From Schizophyllum amplum (lineage: Eukaryota; Basidiomycota; Agaricomycetes; Agaricales; Schizophyllaceae): 64,000 nucleotides of DNA. Shown here piece after piece: positions 1 to 11,794 of the stretch. A model generated the notes under the pieces. It made no database searches. It worked only from the letters and a program-made list of their open reading frames with translations, and was not told where the DNA came from. Both the position numbers and the translations under genes were made by a program. The stretch is taken from assembly GCA_007026445.1 (NCBI GenBank), contig VDMD01000003.1, forward strand, positions 2,170,001-2,234,000. Direction: 5' to 3'. Every line of letters begins with the position of its first letter. Positions within the stretch are counted from its first letter, which is position 1.

Positions 1-2010
1 TTCGGACCCTGCCTATGCATGTCTTCATCGTCGTGGATGCACTTGACGAGGCCAATAATGACAACTTCGACAAGATTATCCCATTTCTCGAGCACCTTCT
101 CACTCATGCGAACGTCTCACTACTCTTCTCCAGCCGTCATGAGGTACCGTTCCGCGTGCAACTGGAGAAGCTTGCTCATGCCCATGTGCCAATGGAGGAG
201 GGTCTCGTAACAGATGAGATCATGACTGTTCTCGATCAAGTCCTTCGCTCCGGTGGCACGCTGGACACGAAGACGAGCGAAAAGACCAAAGATAACATAA
301 GAAGGGTGGTCCGAGCAACTGCTGACGGAAAGTGAGTGAGCTACCTTATGGCACAAATCAATCATTGATCCGACGAGTCACAGCTTCCGCTGGGCCGCGC
401 TGCAGTTACGAGGGCTCGCATCCGTTGCGGCAATACCTATCATGGTGGAGCAATGTCTTCAGAATATTCCCAAGACGCTCACCGAAGAATACGAACGACG
501 ATTGGACTCGATTGCTGACAACACTCGCGTGAATGCCCGGGAACTCCTCATCTGGGCTCTGTTCACTCACGTCCCACTGTCAGCCGACGACTTTGCGCAG
601 CTTCTGTCTTTCGACTACTTCAAGCACCCGCTAGTCTTTCAACCCTCCATGCAGCCCTCATCCGTGGATGATGTCTTGAACTTGGTTGGTTCGACGTTCC
701 TCTCCGAACGTGATGGTCAGATACGCATCGCACACGCCTCTGTGACGGATTATTTGCTCGGAGATCATAATGCTTGGCTTCTTCCCATCAACCGCAACCT
801 TGCATATTCCTCCATGACCAGGACCTGCCTCGCGTACCTCAAATCCGGTGGAGCCTTGAGCACGGAGACGGGCGTACACCACATGGTCTGGACGTGGGTG
901 TTCTATGCATCGAAGGCGAACTACGGTGACGATCTCAAGGGCGAGATAGTCGACGCTCTTGGGCCCTGGAGCGAGAGACGACAGCTGATTGTCACTGCCT
1001 CGCTGTACGCCGCGGTGCAGACGGGGCACGCCGCACTCGTAGACCTCCTCATCAATCAGCTTGGAGCCGACATCGGCGGACGAGCTCACTCTCTACGAGC
1101 GACACCAATTACTTTTGCCTCATTCGATGGACATCTCGAGGCCAAACCTCCTATACTCATTGACAACAACATCGACTGCGCTGAAAGTCTGTGTACACCC
1201 CTTCACTTCGCAGTGTACTATGGCCATGCAGAGATCGTTCGTCTGCTCATCCAAGTAGGCGCCGATGTCGATTCGCTTGACGAGGATGGATGGGCAGCGT
1301 TACATTTTGCGTCCTCTAATGGGAGAATTAATATCGCCAGGATGCTGGTCGACGCAGGCGCAATTGTAAATGCATGCGACCACAATGGCATGACTCCCCT
1401 TCACGTCGCGGCGGAGAGCGGCCATATCGACCTCGTTCGCCTGCTGCTCGACCACAATGCGGCGGTGGATGCTCGTGACGATCATGCCTCTACTCCGCTT
1501 CTCATCGCAGCGGAGTGGACAGATAACTCCAATCTTCTGTCTCTGCTCATCGCCAGAGGGGCAGGCATCCGTGCGCGTGATGGTGATGACGACGACGCTC
1601 TGCAATGCGCAGCCTTGGGCAGCCGAGAGAACAATGTCAGGTTCCTCCTCAGCGCAGGATCGCCTCCGCGCACGCGCAACGCCCAAGGCCTGACACCGAT
1701 AGACAGGATCGGTCAAAGTCGGAGTGGCCCCGGTGATCCAGCTGCGAACGAGCGTGTCCGCCAGATTCTCCTGCAGGCTGGAGCCTCGGAGAGCGACGTG
1801 GAAGACCCAGCAGCGGCGGTAGAGGTTCAGGCCGAGGTGGCGGCGCGCGAGGGAGCTGGGTCGGCCGTGGCGCATGAAGGAGTTGAGGCAGCGGTGAACG
1901 AAGAAACCGCACCGACGAGAGGCGAGGAAGCTGTAGCGACGGCAGACGAAGAAGTTGGGGCTCTGACAGCCGACGCGCTGCACCCGACGGCCACGGCGAC
2001 GGACGGCTAG
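1..2010 (+). CDS. NLR A: NACHT-ankyrin protein, 5' part outside window
   Basis: This is the 3' part of a fungal NLR (STAND NTPase). Exons in the window are 3-331 and 384-2010. The intron 332-383 is supported by GTGAGT/ACAG ends and by the same intron in NLR B. The first exon holds the Walker B stretch VFIVVDALDEA, and the junction restores the FRWAALQL motif typical of fungal NACHT proteins. After a winged-helix-like region come about six ankyrin repeats (first CTPLHFAVYYGH, last QGLTPID), then an Ala/Glu-rich tail and a TAG stop. The P-loop and N-terminal domain lie left of the window edge. Compared with NLR B it lacks about five ankyrin repeats. By family knowledge, such proteins sense non-self and can trigger cell death in heterokaryon incompatibility or defence. 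The ligand is unknown. Class call is strong; whether the gene is functional cannot be judged without its 5' end. Confidence 0.85.
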
Positions 2011-2400
2011 TACAGCTTCGTAGACGAAGGTGCGTCCGCTCACGCCGACCGTGTTTCTTGCTGAATATCGTGCAGGCGTTGACAGGGAGCGTAGTGAGCG
2101 GATCAGCGTAAGTAGGAGCACAGGAAGATCCGTAGGGTGGGCTGCTTGAAAGCATCTGAGAAGGAAATTGAGGGCGTAAACCGGCTGCGGTCTGTTTTGA
2201 ACACAATATTGCATTGAGTCTTTCGTATGTATTCACGACAAATGTAACTGTATCCGGCAATAAGGACGATGAACGAGACATATGATACGTGCACGTACAT
2301 ATAAATTCATATCAAGATCCGTAGCCGCGCCTGCGACCTCGACGAGGTCGTAGAACGGTCACGCGCAGGCTCCTGTCATCGTGCGGTGAGCCCGAGGGCA
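2011..2400 (+). other. 3' flank of NLR A, conserved in units B and C
   Basis: Shortly after the stop, at about 2030, lies a GTGCGT...TGCAG segment that looks like a 3'-UTR intron. A related segment follows the NLR remnant in unit C. At 2334-2350 there is a palindrome with 8-bp arms, CGACCTCG-A-CGAGGTCG. The same palindrome stands at 27607-27623 in unit B and at 15313-15329 in unit C. It could act in transcript ending, but only its conservation is seen. Confidence 0.5.
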
Positions 2401-5400
2401 GATACTGTAACGTGGACGGGCCAACCACTCACCGAGGAACGGGCGACGAGCCAACGCCCGAGAGCTCCCCATCCATTACACGACACCCCAGTCCAACCGG
2501 CGAGCGCGACGGTACAGCGACCGAGGTCGACACGCGACGGTCTAACGCCCGCCCGCGGACTCTCCGATGATGGGCGTCGATAACCGCCGAATGCAACAAA
2601 GGTGGGCGGGGCGAACGTGGCTGAAGCCACGCGAGGCGTAAGGCGGACGTTCGCATGTCGGCGAGGTGTCGACGAGTGGAGACACGCGATGATTGTAGTC
2701 CCGAAAGTCGTGATCATCGATGAGCATGGTGCGGTGGACTCATGCGCGCCACATCGTTGTGTCTTGCGCGCGATCGCCGTTGACGAGGAATACGAGCAAG
2801 GGAACGAGACCAAAAGCGACGGCGAGCCTCGTCCTCAACGCGACGACGACCCGGCGATGGACTGGATCCCTTGCCACGCCACTTCGGAGACGCGCTCGTT
2901 CATGAGGACACGTGCGGGATATACGAGGAGGGGACGCGTCATCGGCGAGAGGACAAAACGCGCCGTGCCGTAGATGTCGTATAGAGCGGGCGCTCGAAGC
3001 GACGCCCACAATCCATCGACGCGACAGTGATATGCACCAGAGACTCGCGAGCGAGACGCCCAATGGATGCCGCGATGAGGTGCCAGTCGAGGCATGCTGT
3101 CGAGCCGAGGCGCGTTTCGACACTCGACACGGGGATGAAGACGCACGGTCGACGTCGCGGACGGGACGAGCTCCCGCTTTGTCAATGAAAAGCTCCGTCT
3201 CAGCGACGAGCACTCACGCTCAAGCGAGACGCGCACACTCGACGCACAGGCGAGCGCGCCTCCGACGCGACAGCCGTACCCGCCGCCAACTCGACTCTGC
3301 GACGCACGCCAGCGTCCACACCACGCGCGGGCCAAAAAATCCATCCGCCAGCTAGTCTGACTTGCTGACCCGCCCAACCATTTACTCGCCGCCTCGTCGA
3401 ACCCTGCAACGAACCAGTCGTCTGCGGCGGAGGACATGTGCGGTTTACGGGAACGTGGGCATGGGCACGGCGGGTAGCGACGAGACCGGAACTCTAGAGG
3501 TTTAGCGTCAGCTGAGCACGTCGTGGACACGAGAATGTACTGTGTCCCGGTGTGCGCAGGCGCGGAGAGGATAGGTACTTCGAGGGAGTAATGATGCGTC
3601 GCTGCCGTGTATGGCCTCCCTCGCCGGTCGCGGACGTCCCCCCAGTCACCGCAGACTGCATTCCCCGTCGTTGCGGATGACAGTTTGCATCGCCGAGGGC
3701 GACGTTCCCCATCGTCGAGGACATCCGGCACCGTCAAGGAGGCCTTGTCCTTGCGTGCCCGCACGCAGCGGGTGGTAATGGGATAGAGCGAGTGAAGAGG
3801 ATGGTGTCCTCCTTCAGTCGCGGACGAGATGATCGGGCATCGAGAGCGACATCCGATGCCGCCGAGACGGCCATATGCAGCGTCCCGGCGGGCGCGGGCA
3901 CGGTGGACGATGGGACGAAACGTAGACGACAACATCATGCTGCTTCAGTCGCGGACGACACCCTCCTTCAATAGCAGACAAGAGCCTCGGTCGTCGAGGG
4001 CGACGATCTCCAGTGTGCTACGTAGCCTGTTTCGTCCGGGATGAGATGGTCCGCCACGGAGGCGCGGTACGCTGCATGGCAGTGGGTCATATTCAAGGGC
4101 GCCAATTGCGCGCCGCTGCGTCCTTCGTGGGCAAATGCAGCAGAAGTTGAAGATGCCGGGACTGGCATGGAATGATGCGAAAGCCTGGAGTCTCTGCCGA
4201 ACGCGGAAGCGATGGCGAGGGAGGCAGCGGATGGAGAGAGTGCAATTCCTGCGACGTGGAACGCGACGGGCACGTCGCAGGGCGGCCTGACGAACATCTC
4301 GTCTGGGAGAGTATCTGAGGGTAGACATGAGCCCCACGCTTCGATAAGAGGACATTCAACGCACCACTGCGCCCTCGATCGTCGAAGTATCCCGCCTCAC
4401 AGCCCCCCCCTCCCCGTGATGGCGCCTTCGCCGTCGTCAGTGGCCTTTCCGAGTCCGTACAGGGGGACGCTACGCTGCGCGCTGAGGTGGGTGCGACGGC
4501 GCGTTTTAGCAAAGTAGAAGCGATAAGCGGACTGCCAGGAGCGTTTAGTGAGCTGTGTGGTTGAAGTAGAAGAGCGACGCACCTTCAACTTTCAATCATC
4601 AGCCCTGGACCAGCCTCCGCTCGCCTGATTCCGCGGCTTTGTCGCGAATCGCATCCAATGCGCTTTGCATGGTCGAAGCGCCATCCCGGTAGCTCTGCAG
4701 GACGATCGTTCCTGCTGGACACTGATTTGTTTTTTTTTTTCAGAGAGCATCGGGCATCAGATTCTCGAGAAATTCAGCAAAGCAGTGGAGGTCAAGAGGA
4801 AGAACTGAAGGAATCTCCAGCGAGAACAAGGGACGACGGGATCCGGCCCGCGTCCCGAGAATCAACAACGACAAGCAATGCCGGTCTTTGTTCTTTCTTC
4901 TGGCACATGATGCGCTTCGGGAATGCTGTCCCGTCCTTTCGCTCGACCAACGGTATTGTTTTTTGCCAAAGGCCAATGTGGCTCGCTCGACAAGCACGTC
5001 TGAATTCGACTACGTTGGTCAATGCGAAGATCTACCCGGCTATTCACATTCTCTTCTCTCTCTCAAGTCCTTCGTGTCGAGAGTGCTTGTGCTCTCAAAC
5101 CGGCCTACAGTGTCGCTCTGACCTCGCCGACCCTCTTAACCTTGTCCTTACGGTCACGACCTCGCTCGTCAGTGCACAGTCCCGCTCGCCGCCTCATTGT
5201 CTTGTTCTGATTCTTGTGATCTTACTCTTGGGCCCACGGTCTCACTCGTATGCTCTCATACTTGCTCTGCTGATCGAGGCCTGGCTCCGAGCTCACACAG
5301 TCGTTATTGGGCGCATTCATATTTCAATCTGCACGACGTGAGCTTCGCACTCTCGCAGACTACCCTCGTGCGCTCAAGCGCGTCTTCGCCCGATGCAGGG

Positions 5401-5976
5401 GAGGCTCGAAAACTGCATCCGACGGCATAAGCTCATGGACAGAGTTCTCGAGGTTGCCGATGCACCGATGCCCCAGAGTCACTGAACAGTGAGTGGACTT
5501 GGAGGCGCTCAGACTGACAGAACGTCAGGACACGCGACGCGACTACTATCTGCGTAAGCGGTACCTCCTTATCACGCGTTTTTTTCCTATGTCGCGCTCA
5601 CACTCGACTTCAGGATGTCGCTTTCAATGACACAAACCTTGACTGGTGAGTCGTGACCAGGGCCGGTCATGCATGACCCGCAGATCATAAATTTGCTGTG
5701 ACCGCCCGGTCCTTCGCCGGATTTTGGGTCGACTCGCAGACGACAGTATGCAAGGACTGTGGCGCTGTGACCGGGTATTTGCGCCGGTTAATGACATTCA
5801 CACTGACATTGTGCAGGACTTTATGACCATGCATGCGCGCCGCCCAAATGTCTTTGTTGTTTGTGCAAGCCCGGCTCGCTATAAGAACCCGCTTCTCCGC
5901 TGCCCAAAGAGCCTCAACTGCTTGACCTCGCGCCCCGCTTCACAACGACCACTTTCCACAGCAGAAAATCCTCGCA
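2401..5976. other. GC-rich spacer of unit A, no confident gene
   Basis: The stretch is rich in variants of CGTCGAGGACGAC and GAGACGCG and aligns in patches with the spacer of unit B (27.6-31.1 kb). Shared patches include the region near 3.8-4.1 kb and the block around the motif GGTCTTTGTTCTT near 4.88 kb. Many long frames are open because the DNA is GC-rich, but their proteins are Arg/Ser-rich and show no domain. On the minus strand a shared start context, CGACCATGCAAA near 4.66 kb (also near 29.63 kb), might mark a small gene that I could not complete. Part of 4.95-5.1 kb resembles sequence beyond the small gene in units B and C. Confidence 0.45.
5880..5885 (+). promoter_or_regulatory. TATA-like box of the unit A small gene
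   Basis: TATAAG lies 97 nt before the ATG at 5977, followed by AACCCGCTTCTCCGCTGCC. The same box and the same 97-nt distance occur in units B and C. Confidence 0.55.
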
Positions 5977-6993
5977 ATGGCGCAGACGCCGCAATCAAAC
6001 AAGTGAGCAGTCGAATCTCAATAGATTGCTCTGCACTGCTTACCGACCTCGCGCTTCAGCTCCGCTGCTCCTCGGCGCGGCGCTATCGCATACATTCTGA
6101 ATCCTCCTACGTCCGAGACAGATGCGCCCGGAAGGTCACCGCGCGCGTACCAGGACACCCCTCCCCGAACTGCGTACGTTACAGGTGGCGATAGTTCGCG
6201 GACTGATTATCAGTTGGTTTAAAGATAAAATACTCATCACCTCACCAGTGCTGCCGATCCCACTGGCGAACGCGGCCGTGACGCTCCGGCGGCACGTACT
6301 CAGCAAAATATCGAGCGTAAGGGGCGGCCTGCCCCAGTGGAGCTGTACAACGGCTCGCAGCGGCCTTCCACGCAGGCGTACTCATCCGCTCGCTCACCCA
6401 GCGAGTCGCCCTTTATCCTCCGGCGGGCGTCATTCTCATCGGCCAGTTCCTGCGACGAATCCGACCACGTTATGTCTCCCGGCGCGCCCGTTCCGTCGTC
6501 GTCGATCTCGCCTCCGCGAACGTCTGCAAAAAAGCGCGCAAACGCCAAGATCCATTCGTTCTCCACCTCGGCTGGACTCGTCAAGTACATTTACGTGGGC
6601 AAGCCCGCCAACAATGGTCGAAACGTCCTCCAGCGCGTCGAAGACTTGATCGCAGACCCGTATATCAAGTCCTTCGGGCCTCACGACGTTGTCTGTGCGG
6701 GCTGTGATTACCCTTTTGCGACAAGCAATGGCAGTGCCAATGCTGGGATCTACAAGTACAGCACAGGCGGCTGGAGAAAACATCAATGTAACAGGCTCCT
6801 AGATTGGAAGGACCCTTTTTCGCCCCGTAAGCTCACGCCAGAGATGGCGGCGGAGTTCGCGCACTCGCGGATGGTGTCCAGGGATCGAGCTGTAAGTGAC
6901 TACTTCGCAGTCCTTAGTCTGCAATATTTCTGACATGCATTTCAGTTGGCGCATCTGGTGGAAGTAGATCAGATCGAGAGAGTGTACTACTAG
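5977..6993 (+). CDS. CxxC...HxC small protein, unit A copy
   Basis: Proposed exons are 5977-6002, 6060-6216, 6304-6891 and 6946-6993, giving about 272 residues. The start MAQTPQSN and the last exon, ending IERVYY, match the copies in units B and C. The core has a YIYVG(K/D)...NNGRNVLQRVED stretch and then VVCAGC...WRKHQC, a likely zinc site of type C-x2-C...H-x-C. The N-terminus is Pro/Ser-rich and disordered. This copy differs from the others at intron 2: the conserved GTGAGA donor is replaced, the next usable donor is GTTTAA, and the reading frame survives only if a later acceptor (ACTCAG at 6303) is used. It may therefore be partly decayed. Function is unknown. Its constant position ~3.9 kb after an NLR suggests the two travel together. 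Confidence 0.65.
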
Positions 6994-9900
6994 AATTCGA
7001 GACTCATCGGAGCTGTGTATCCGAGGCATTCTCTACAATATCGCGAATCGCCCTCTATATATTGCACTCATGGATATCATGATACGAGAAATTCGGACGC
7101 GTTGCGTTGGATAATGCGTGGACGATATCGGAGGGAGCTTCAAGCTTCTCAACGAGCTGAAATATATGCTAGAACCGCGTTGAGAGCTCTTGTCTACGAA
7201 ATGATTCGGGACAAGAGCACTTTTGTTTGGCCCTGCTTGGTACTTCCCCATTTGGGCCTTCCTTTGTTCTTCCGTTCAGAATCATCTTGTCCTCGACTTC
7301 CATGTCGTGCATCCGTCTCTTTCTCGCTCCAATCCCTCTCCGCGTCGTTATGTCCGATATTGTGAGATCCTAATCCTCGATGTGCCTCTCTTCGCCCTCG
7401 TCGCATGCGCCGTCCGCAAGTCTGAGCACGAGCGATCTGTGGACTAGCGCGCGCCGACGACTTGAACGCCCGACCGACTTACTGAGAAGAACAATGCGCA
7501 ATACCCCTGGAAGGGCACGCTGGCAACACCGGGACAACGGAGACATGTAGCCACTTCGACTCTCACGGCAGCTGGCTTCGAGCCGGTTGCGCATTGCGGT
7601 GGAGAGGGTGCAGATTCGGCGGAGGTGCGTGGAGCCGCCGCTGCGTGACGCTTCGAGACTGACTTATGACTTAGCGCAACTCGTTCAGTCTGTCTTCTGG
7701 AGGCCGGAGAGGGGGGAACGGCGAGACCGCGGGCGAAGCCAAGAGGACGCGATCGTGAGCGACTGCAGCAGCAGGGCCAGGTCGACCATAGCGACACTCG
7801 ATGTTCTCGGCGCTGATCTCGTCTACGCTCGACGCGAAGCACACGTTAGGCTTCTTCTTTGCATCCCCCGATCCCCCGGACCTTCTCAAACCATTGCGAG
7901 CTTCGCCCTGGTCGCCTTCGGCTCGTCTTCCCCCCACGTCTGTTTCGATAGCTCGACAAGGGGACTGTCGCTATCCCTGTCGTCGACACTTCGGCGTCCA
8001 TGGAACACACCTACGTTTGAAGGCCCCGCATGCTTGTCGTACTTACCGGCAAGCGAAGATTTCGACCCTCTCACCCAAACGTTCTGCCTAACGTCCCGTT
8101 GTCTAGTCCCGCACTTCTACTCGCTGCAGAAGCCAGAACTGTCGAAGATGATCTGGAGGAGATCAGGCCCGGTCTCAGCCATACGACCGACCTCAGATCC
8201 CGGTTTGCGCGAGGTGCATCTTGTCGCCCTTCATTTTAGACGATATCTGATCTTTCCATAGACCCCCGTGGCTCCTTACGACATCGCTACATGACATGCG
8301 CTTCACCCGCCTCGCTGTGCCGCCTTCGCGAGTTATCAATATCATGGCGTCTCCATCAGCCCACGCGCCGAAGATCATCTCTGCCCTTCCCCCACTCCCT
8401 CTCTACCCGCGCTTCCACTTGAAGGAGAAGGACAAGGCTCCCTTTAAACACCATGCGAAGTCGCAGGCTCCTCCGACGGTCATGGTGGCGCCGGTATCAT
8501 CGAGAACACGCCCGTCGTCGTCAAGGTCACGTGCTCCTTATGCACCGAAGACGTCGAATGCCTCGTCGCGAATTCATTCGCTTGGTTCATCCTGCACTGC
8601 AGCGGTCACTCGTCGTCTTCTCGACGGCACTCTCTTCATCCTCGAATACACTGGCCACGCGTCGCCTTCGAATCCATTCGCCTCCTCCAGTCTGTCCGCC
8701 TCGACGTATCTCCACGACATCGGGCCCGATAACGATCATCCGCGAGCGGGAAGGAGCGGCGGACCATGTTCTGCTCAGTCGCGTCCACGCGAATTTTGTG
8801 TTCGTCTGCGCGTCCGCGCGCGTTTGGCCTGGTGCCTGCGCGTCTACGCGTACCTGTCTCGTCGTCTGCGCGTCCGTCCACGTATCCGTGCTGGCGTCTG
8901 CACATGCGATCACGCGGTCGCCCCTTCATCAGAGAGGCCGTCGACGCTGGCTCTCTCGCGAGCCCAGGAATACAACATCGTCCTCAGCGAGCATGCAGTG
9001 GTCGAAGTATCCACAACGCGCCTTGGTCGGATTCTCTGGGGACACGCGGTTGTGGACGCCTTCCAGGGCACGCCGTAGCTGTATCCTTCGCGAGTCCGTC
9101 TCGGCGGGCACCCTTCGCGCGCACGCAGTGGTCCGAGTATATCGTGGTCGGGAGCTCAGTCTCGTGCGACTCGGCCGGTCTCAGCGTGTACGGAGCGGAG
9201 CTCTTCGCGCGCACGGTGAGGTCGGAGCCAGAGTCGTGAACATGTCTCGGTGGAAGCCTCCGCGAGCGGGAAGGAGCGGCGGATCACGTATATGGGCGTT
9301 TGTGCTCAGTCGCGTCCGCGCCTGTCCATCTGGCCCGACGGCTGCGCGTGCGTACTGGCGAATACGCTGGCGTGACGCGTCCGAGCCGCCGTGCTGGCCG
9401 TCGCGGATCCGGGCTGGCATTCACGTGTGCGACTGGTGATCGCGTCTTCACCAGAGAGGCCGTCGACGCTGGCTCTCCCGCGAGGCGGGATACGACCATC
9501 GTCCTCAGCTAGCACACCGTTGTCGGAGGGCCGGAGCTCATCCTCTCGACCTGTTATGCATACCGCTGGCTGTGTCCTTTCGCATCTTCTCTTCGACGCT
9601 CTCCTGTTCGTTTTCGTCCGCGCCATGGACCTCGCCCTCGTCCGCGCCATTGACCCGGTCCTCTACCCCGCCATATCCTTTGTCGCTTTCGAATCCATTT
9701 GCCTCGACCTCAAGCATCTCAACATCATCGCTCGAAACCGGTCATCGTTTCTCCGCGCTCGCGAGCGCGCCTCCGGAACTGCTAAATGCGGCGGAGGCGT
9801 GTTGTGCTCGGTCGTGACGGGTGTCGGATCTGGCGGCGGCGAAGCTCCGCTATCGCGTCTGACAGTGCGACTGGGGACGCGTACTAGTACGTTCGGCAGT

Positions 9901-10164
9901 CAGCGGGGACGCGACTACCTTCCACACGCCTCACCGCGTCGTCGTGTGGGCCTCGGCGACCACGATAAATTCGTCTGCAATCAGGACTGTGAAGTCTGCA
10001 GACGGGGAGCGCGGCATGCGAGCCAGCAGAGCGGCGAGTCGCTCGCAGATGCGTAGGACGCGGGACGTGACGGAGATTCAGCCGTGCGGTCGTCGAAGGA
10101 CCATATCTCGCATGCTGTCGCGGACGACGGACGAGAGCCCGATGCCAGGTCATGCGAGCACAAG
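6994..10164. other. GC-rich region without a confident gene
   Basis: At 8.4-9.5 kb the DNA is a degenerate minisatellite built on CGCGTCCGCG/TCGTCTGCGCGTCC and GAGAGGCCGTCGACGCTGG, the latter seen at both 8.93 and 9.45 kb. A plausible start lies at 8344 (MASPSAHAPKIISALPPLP), but the frame soon runs into this repeat and shows no domain. I do not annotate a gene. Confidence 0.35.
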
Positions 10165-10342
10165 TTTTTGCCCGGGCATTACCTGGGCAAAAAGCTTGAT
10201 TGCTCACGTGCCGCCCTCCTGTCACCAGCTTGAAGTTCATTGTCACTGTCAGTCGAAGGTGGCAGATTGGCAGTGAGAGTCGAATAAGCTCTCGCGGCGC
10301 GGGTCCGTCGTGGGTTTTGCCCGGGCACTGCCCGGGCAAAAC
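10165..10342. repeat. Pair of TTTTGCCCGGGCA palindromes (unit C side)
   Basis: Two near-perfect palindromes, 10165-10193 and 10314-10342, each have ~13-bp arms of TTTTGCCCGGGCA type and a centre of 1-3 nt. A matching pair lies beyond the unit B small gene at 32511-32643. They sit 551 and 700 nt beyond the stop codon of the inverted small gene. Confidence 0.7.
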
Positions 10343-10892
10343 CTTCCGGCTCGCGATGTTTGATTTGTACGACTAATACGCGGTACTTATGGTGCTTTAC
10401 AACTTTCATCAGCTGCCTGCTCAGCCTGTTCGTTGAGCGGCTGACGTTCGAGTTTCATGAGCGGTCCGGAATGTCGTCCGAGTCGACAGCCATGGGTTTT
10501 TGCTACGTCGTTCCATGCTGCTAGGTACTATCGGACCTCCGCAAGAATGATGCAGAGCTCTTCGTATCATGATATGTACTTATGTCAATAGGACGTCTAC
10601 ATAAACAAGTCAAGCGCTTTGACTCGGAAGAATTGAGAGAAGAAAATGTAAGCAGCCTGATAGATCTTCGTACTGATCGACATAGACAAAGGACGTGTCT
10701 GCCGAGCGGGGCGAACGAGCAACGCGTTAGCTGGGCCGAGGACCAACATTGGCTCTCGACGTGATTCTGATCCTTTCCTTCTTCTAAGATCAGGTTGCAC
10801 ATGATATTCATAAGTACGATACATAGAGTCTAACGTGAATCACGACGTTGTATAGAACACCGCGGTTGCGTAGCTGTGACAAGTCTCAAGTT

Positions 10893-11794
10893 CTAGTAGT
10901 ACACTCTCTCGATTTGCTTTTGCTTCACAAGGTCTGCCAGCTGTGATGGATGTCAGACAACGTACGGAGGATATCGGAAGAAGATGACCCACAGCTTCAT
11001 CCCTGGACACCATCCGCCAGCGTGCGAACCCCGCCGCCATCTCCGGCGTGGGCTTGTGGGACGAGGAAGGGTCCTCCCACTCTCGGAGCACGCTACAATA
11101 GTGGCTTGCCCAGCTGCCTGCTCTGTTCTGGTAGATCCCTGGGCGACTGCGCGTGTCGAGAGACTTGTTGCAGCCCGCGCAGACAATGTTATACGGCCCG
11201 AAGGACTGGATCCTCGTATCGACGCTCATGTCCTCGACACGCTGGAGGACGTTCCGGCCGTTGTTGACGGGATCACCCACATAGATGTACTGGACGAGTC
11301 CAACCGATGTGCGGAACAAATGCACGCGATGGTTCGTGGAAGGTCGTGGAGCCAAGAGCGACGAGGACGGGACGGGCAGGCCGCGGGGAAGCATAACGGC
11401 GGGAAGTCGCCCCTGCTGCTTCATATTCTGCTGGGTCCGTGCCGGGGGAGCCTGAGCGTCACGACCGCGACCGCCTGTGGGATTGACGGCGCTGGTGAAG
11501 CGATGAGTATGGGACCTTCAGCTAATTGATAGCCCAGTCTCTCACCCATAGGACTGTTGACCGTACGCCATCCGCGAATTGTCGCCACCGGGAGCGTACG
11601 CAGTTCTAGGAGGGTTGTCCTGGTACGTGCGCGGTGACCTCCCGTGTAGGTCGGTCTCGGACGTGGGAGGGTTCAGGATGTACGCGAGGGCACCGCGGCG
11701 GGAAGCGACGGGGCTGAAGCGCGACATCAGTAAGCAGTGAACACACTTGAGGAGAAATGACTTATTACTTGTTCGGTTGCGGAGTCTGCGCCAT
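10893..11794 (-). CDS. CxxC...HxC small protein, unit C copy (inverted, intact)
   Basis: Four exons on the minus strand: 11769-11794, 11546-11713, 10993-11491 and 10893-10940, total 741 nt or 246 residues. All introns are GT-AG, and all four exon lengths equal those of the unit B copy. The protein begins MAQTPQPN, has a Pro/Arg-rich N-terminus, the YIYVGDPVNNGRNVLQRVED block, IVCAGC...WASHYC as a putative zinc site, and ends QIERVYY. A TATA box (11886-11891) lies 97 nt before the ATG. The gene is intact although the NLR of this unit is nearly gone, so it seems able to persist alone. An overlapping plus-strand frame at 10984-11529 is its antisense shadow. Role unknown; DNA or protein binding through the zinc site is only a guess. 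Confidence 0.8.

Noticed and set aside
3000..3938. Long minus-strand frame in the unit A spacer (2835-3938)
   Set aside because: Arg/Ser-rich product without domain, not conserved as a frame in unit B although the DNA is partly homologous.
10984..11529. Long plus-strand frame (and its equivalent at 31428-31973 on the minus strand)
   Set aside because: It is the antisense shadow of the small CxxC...HxC gene. The sense strand has conserved introns, a TATA box and a zinc motif; the shadow has none.
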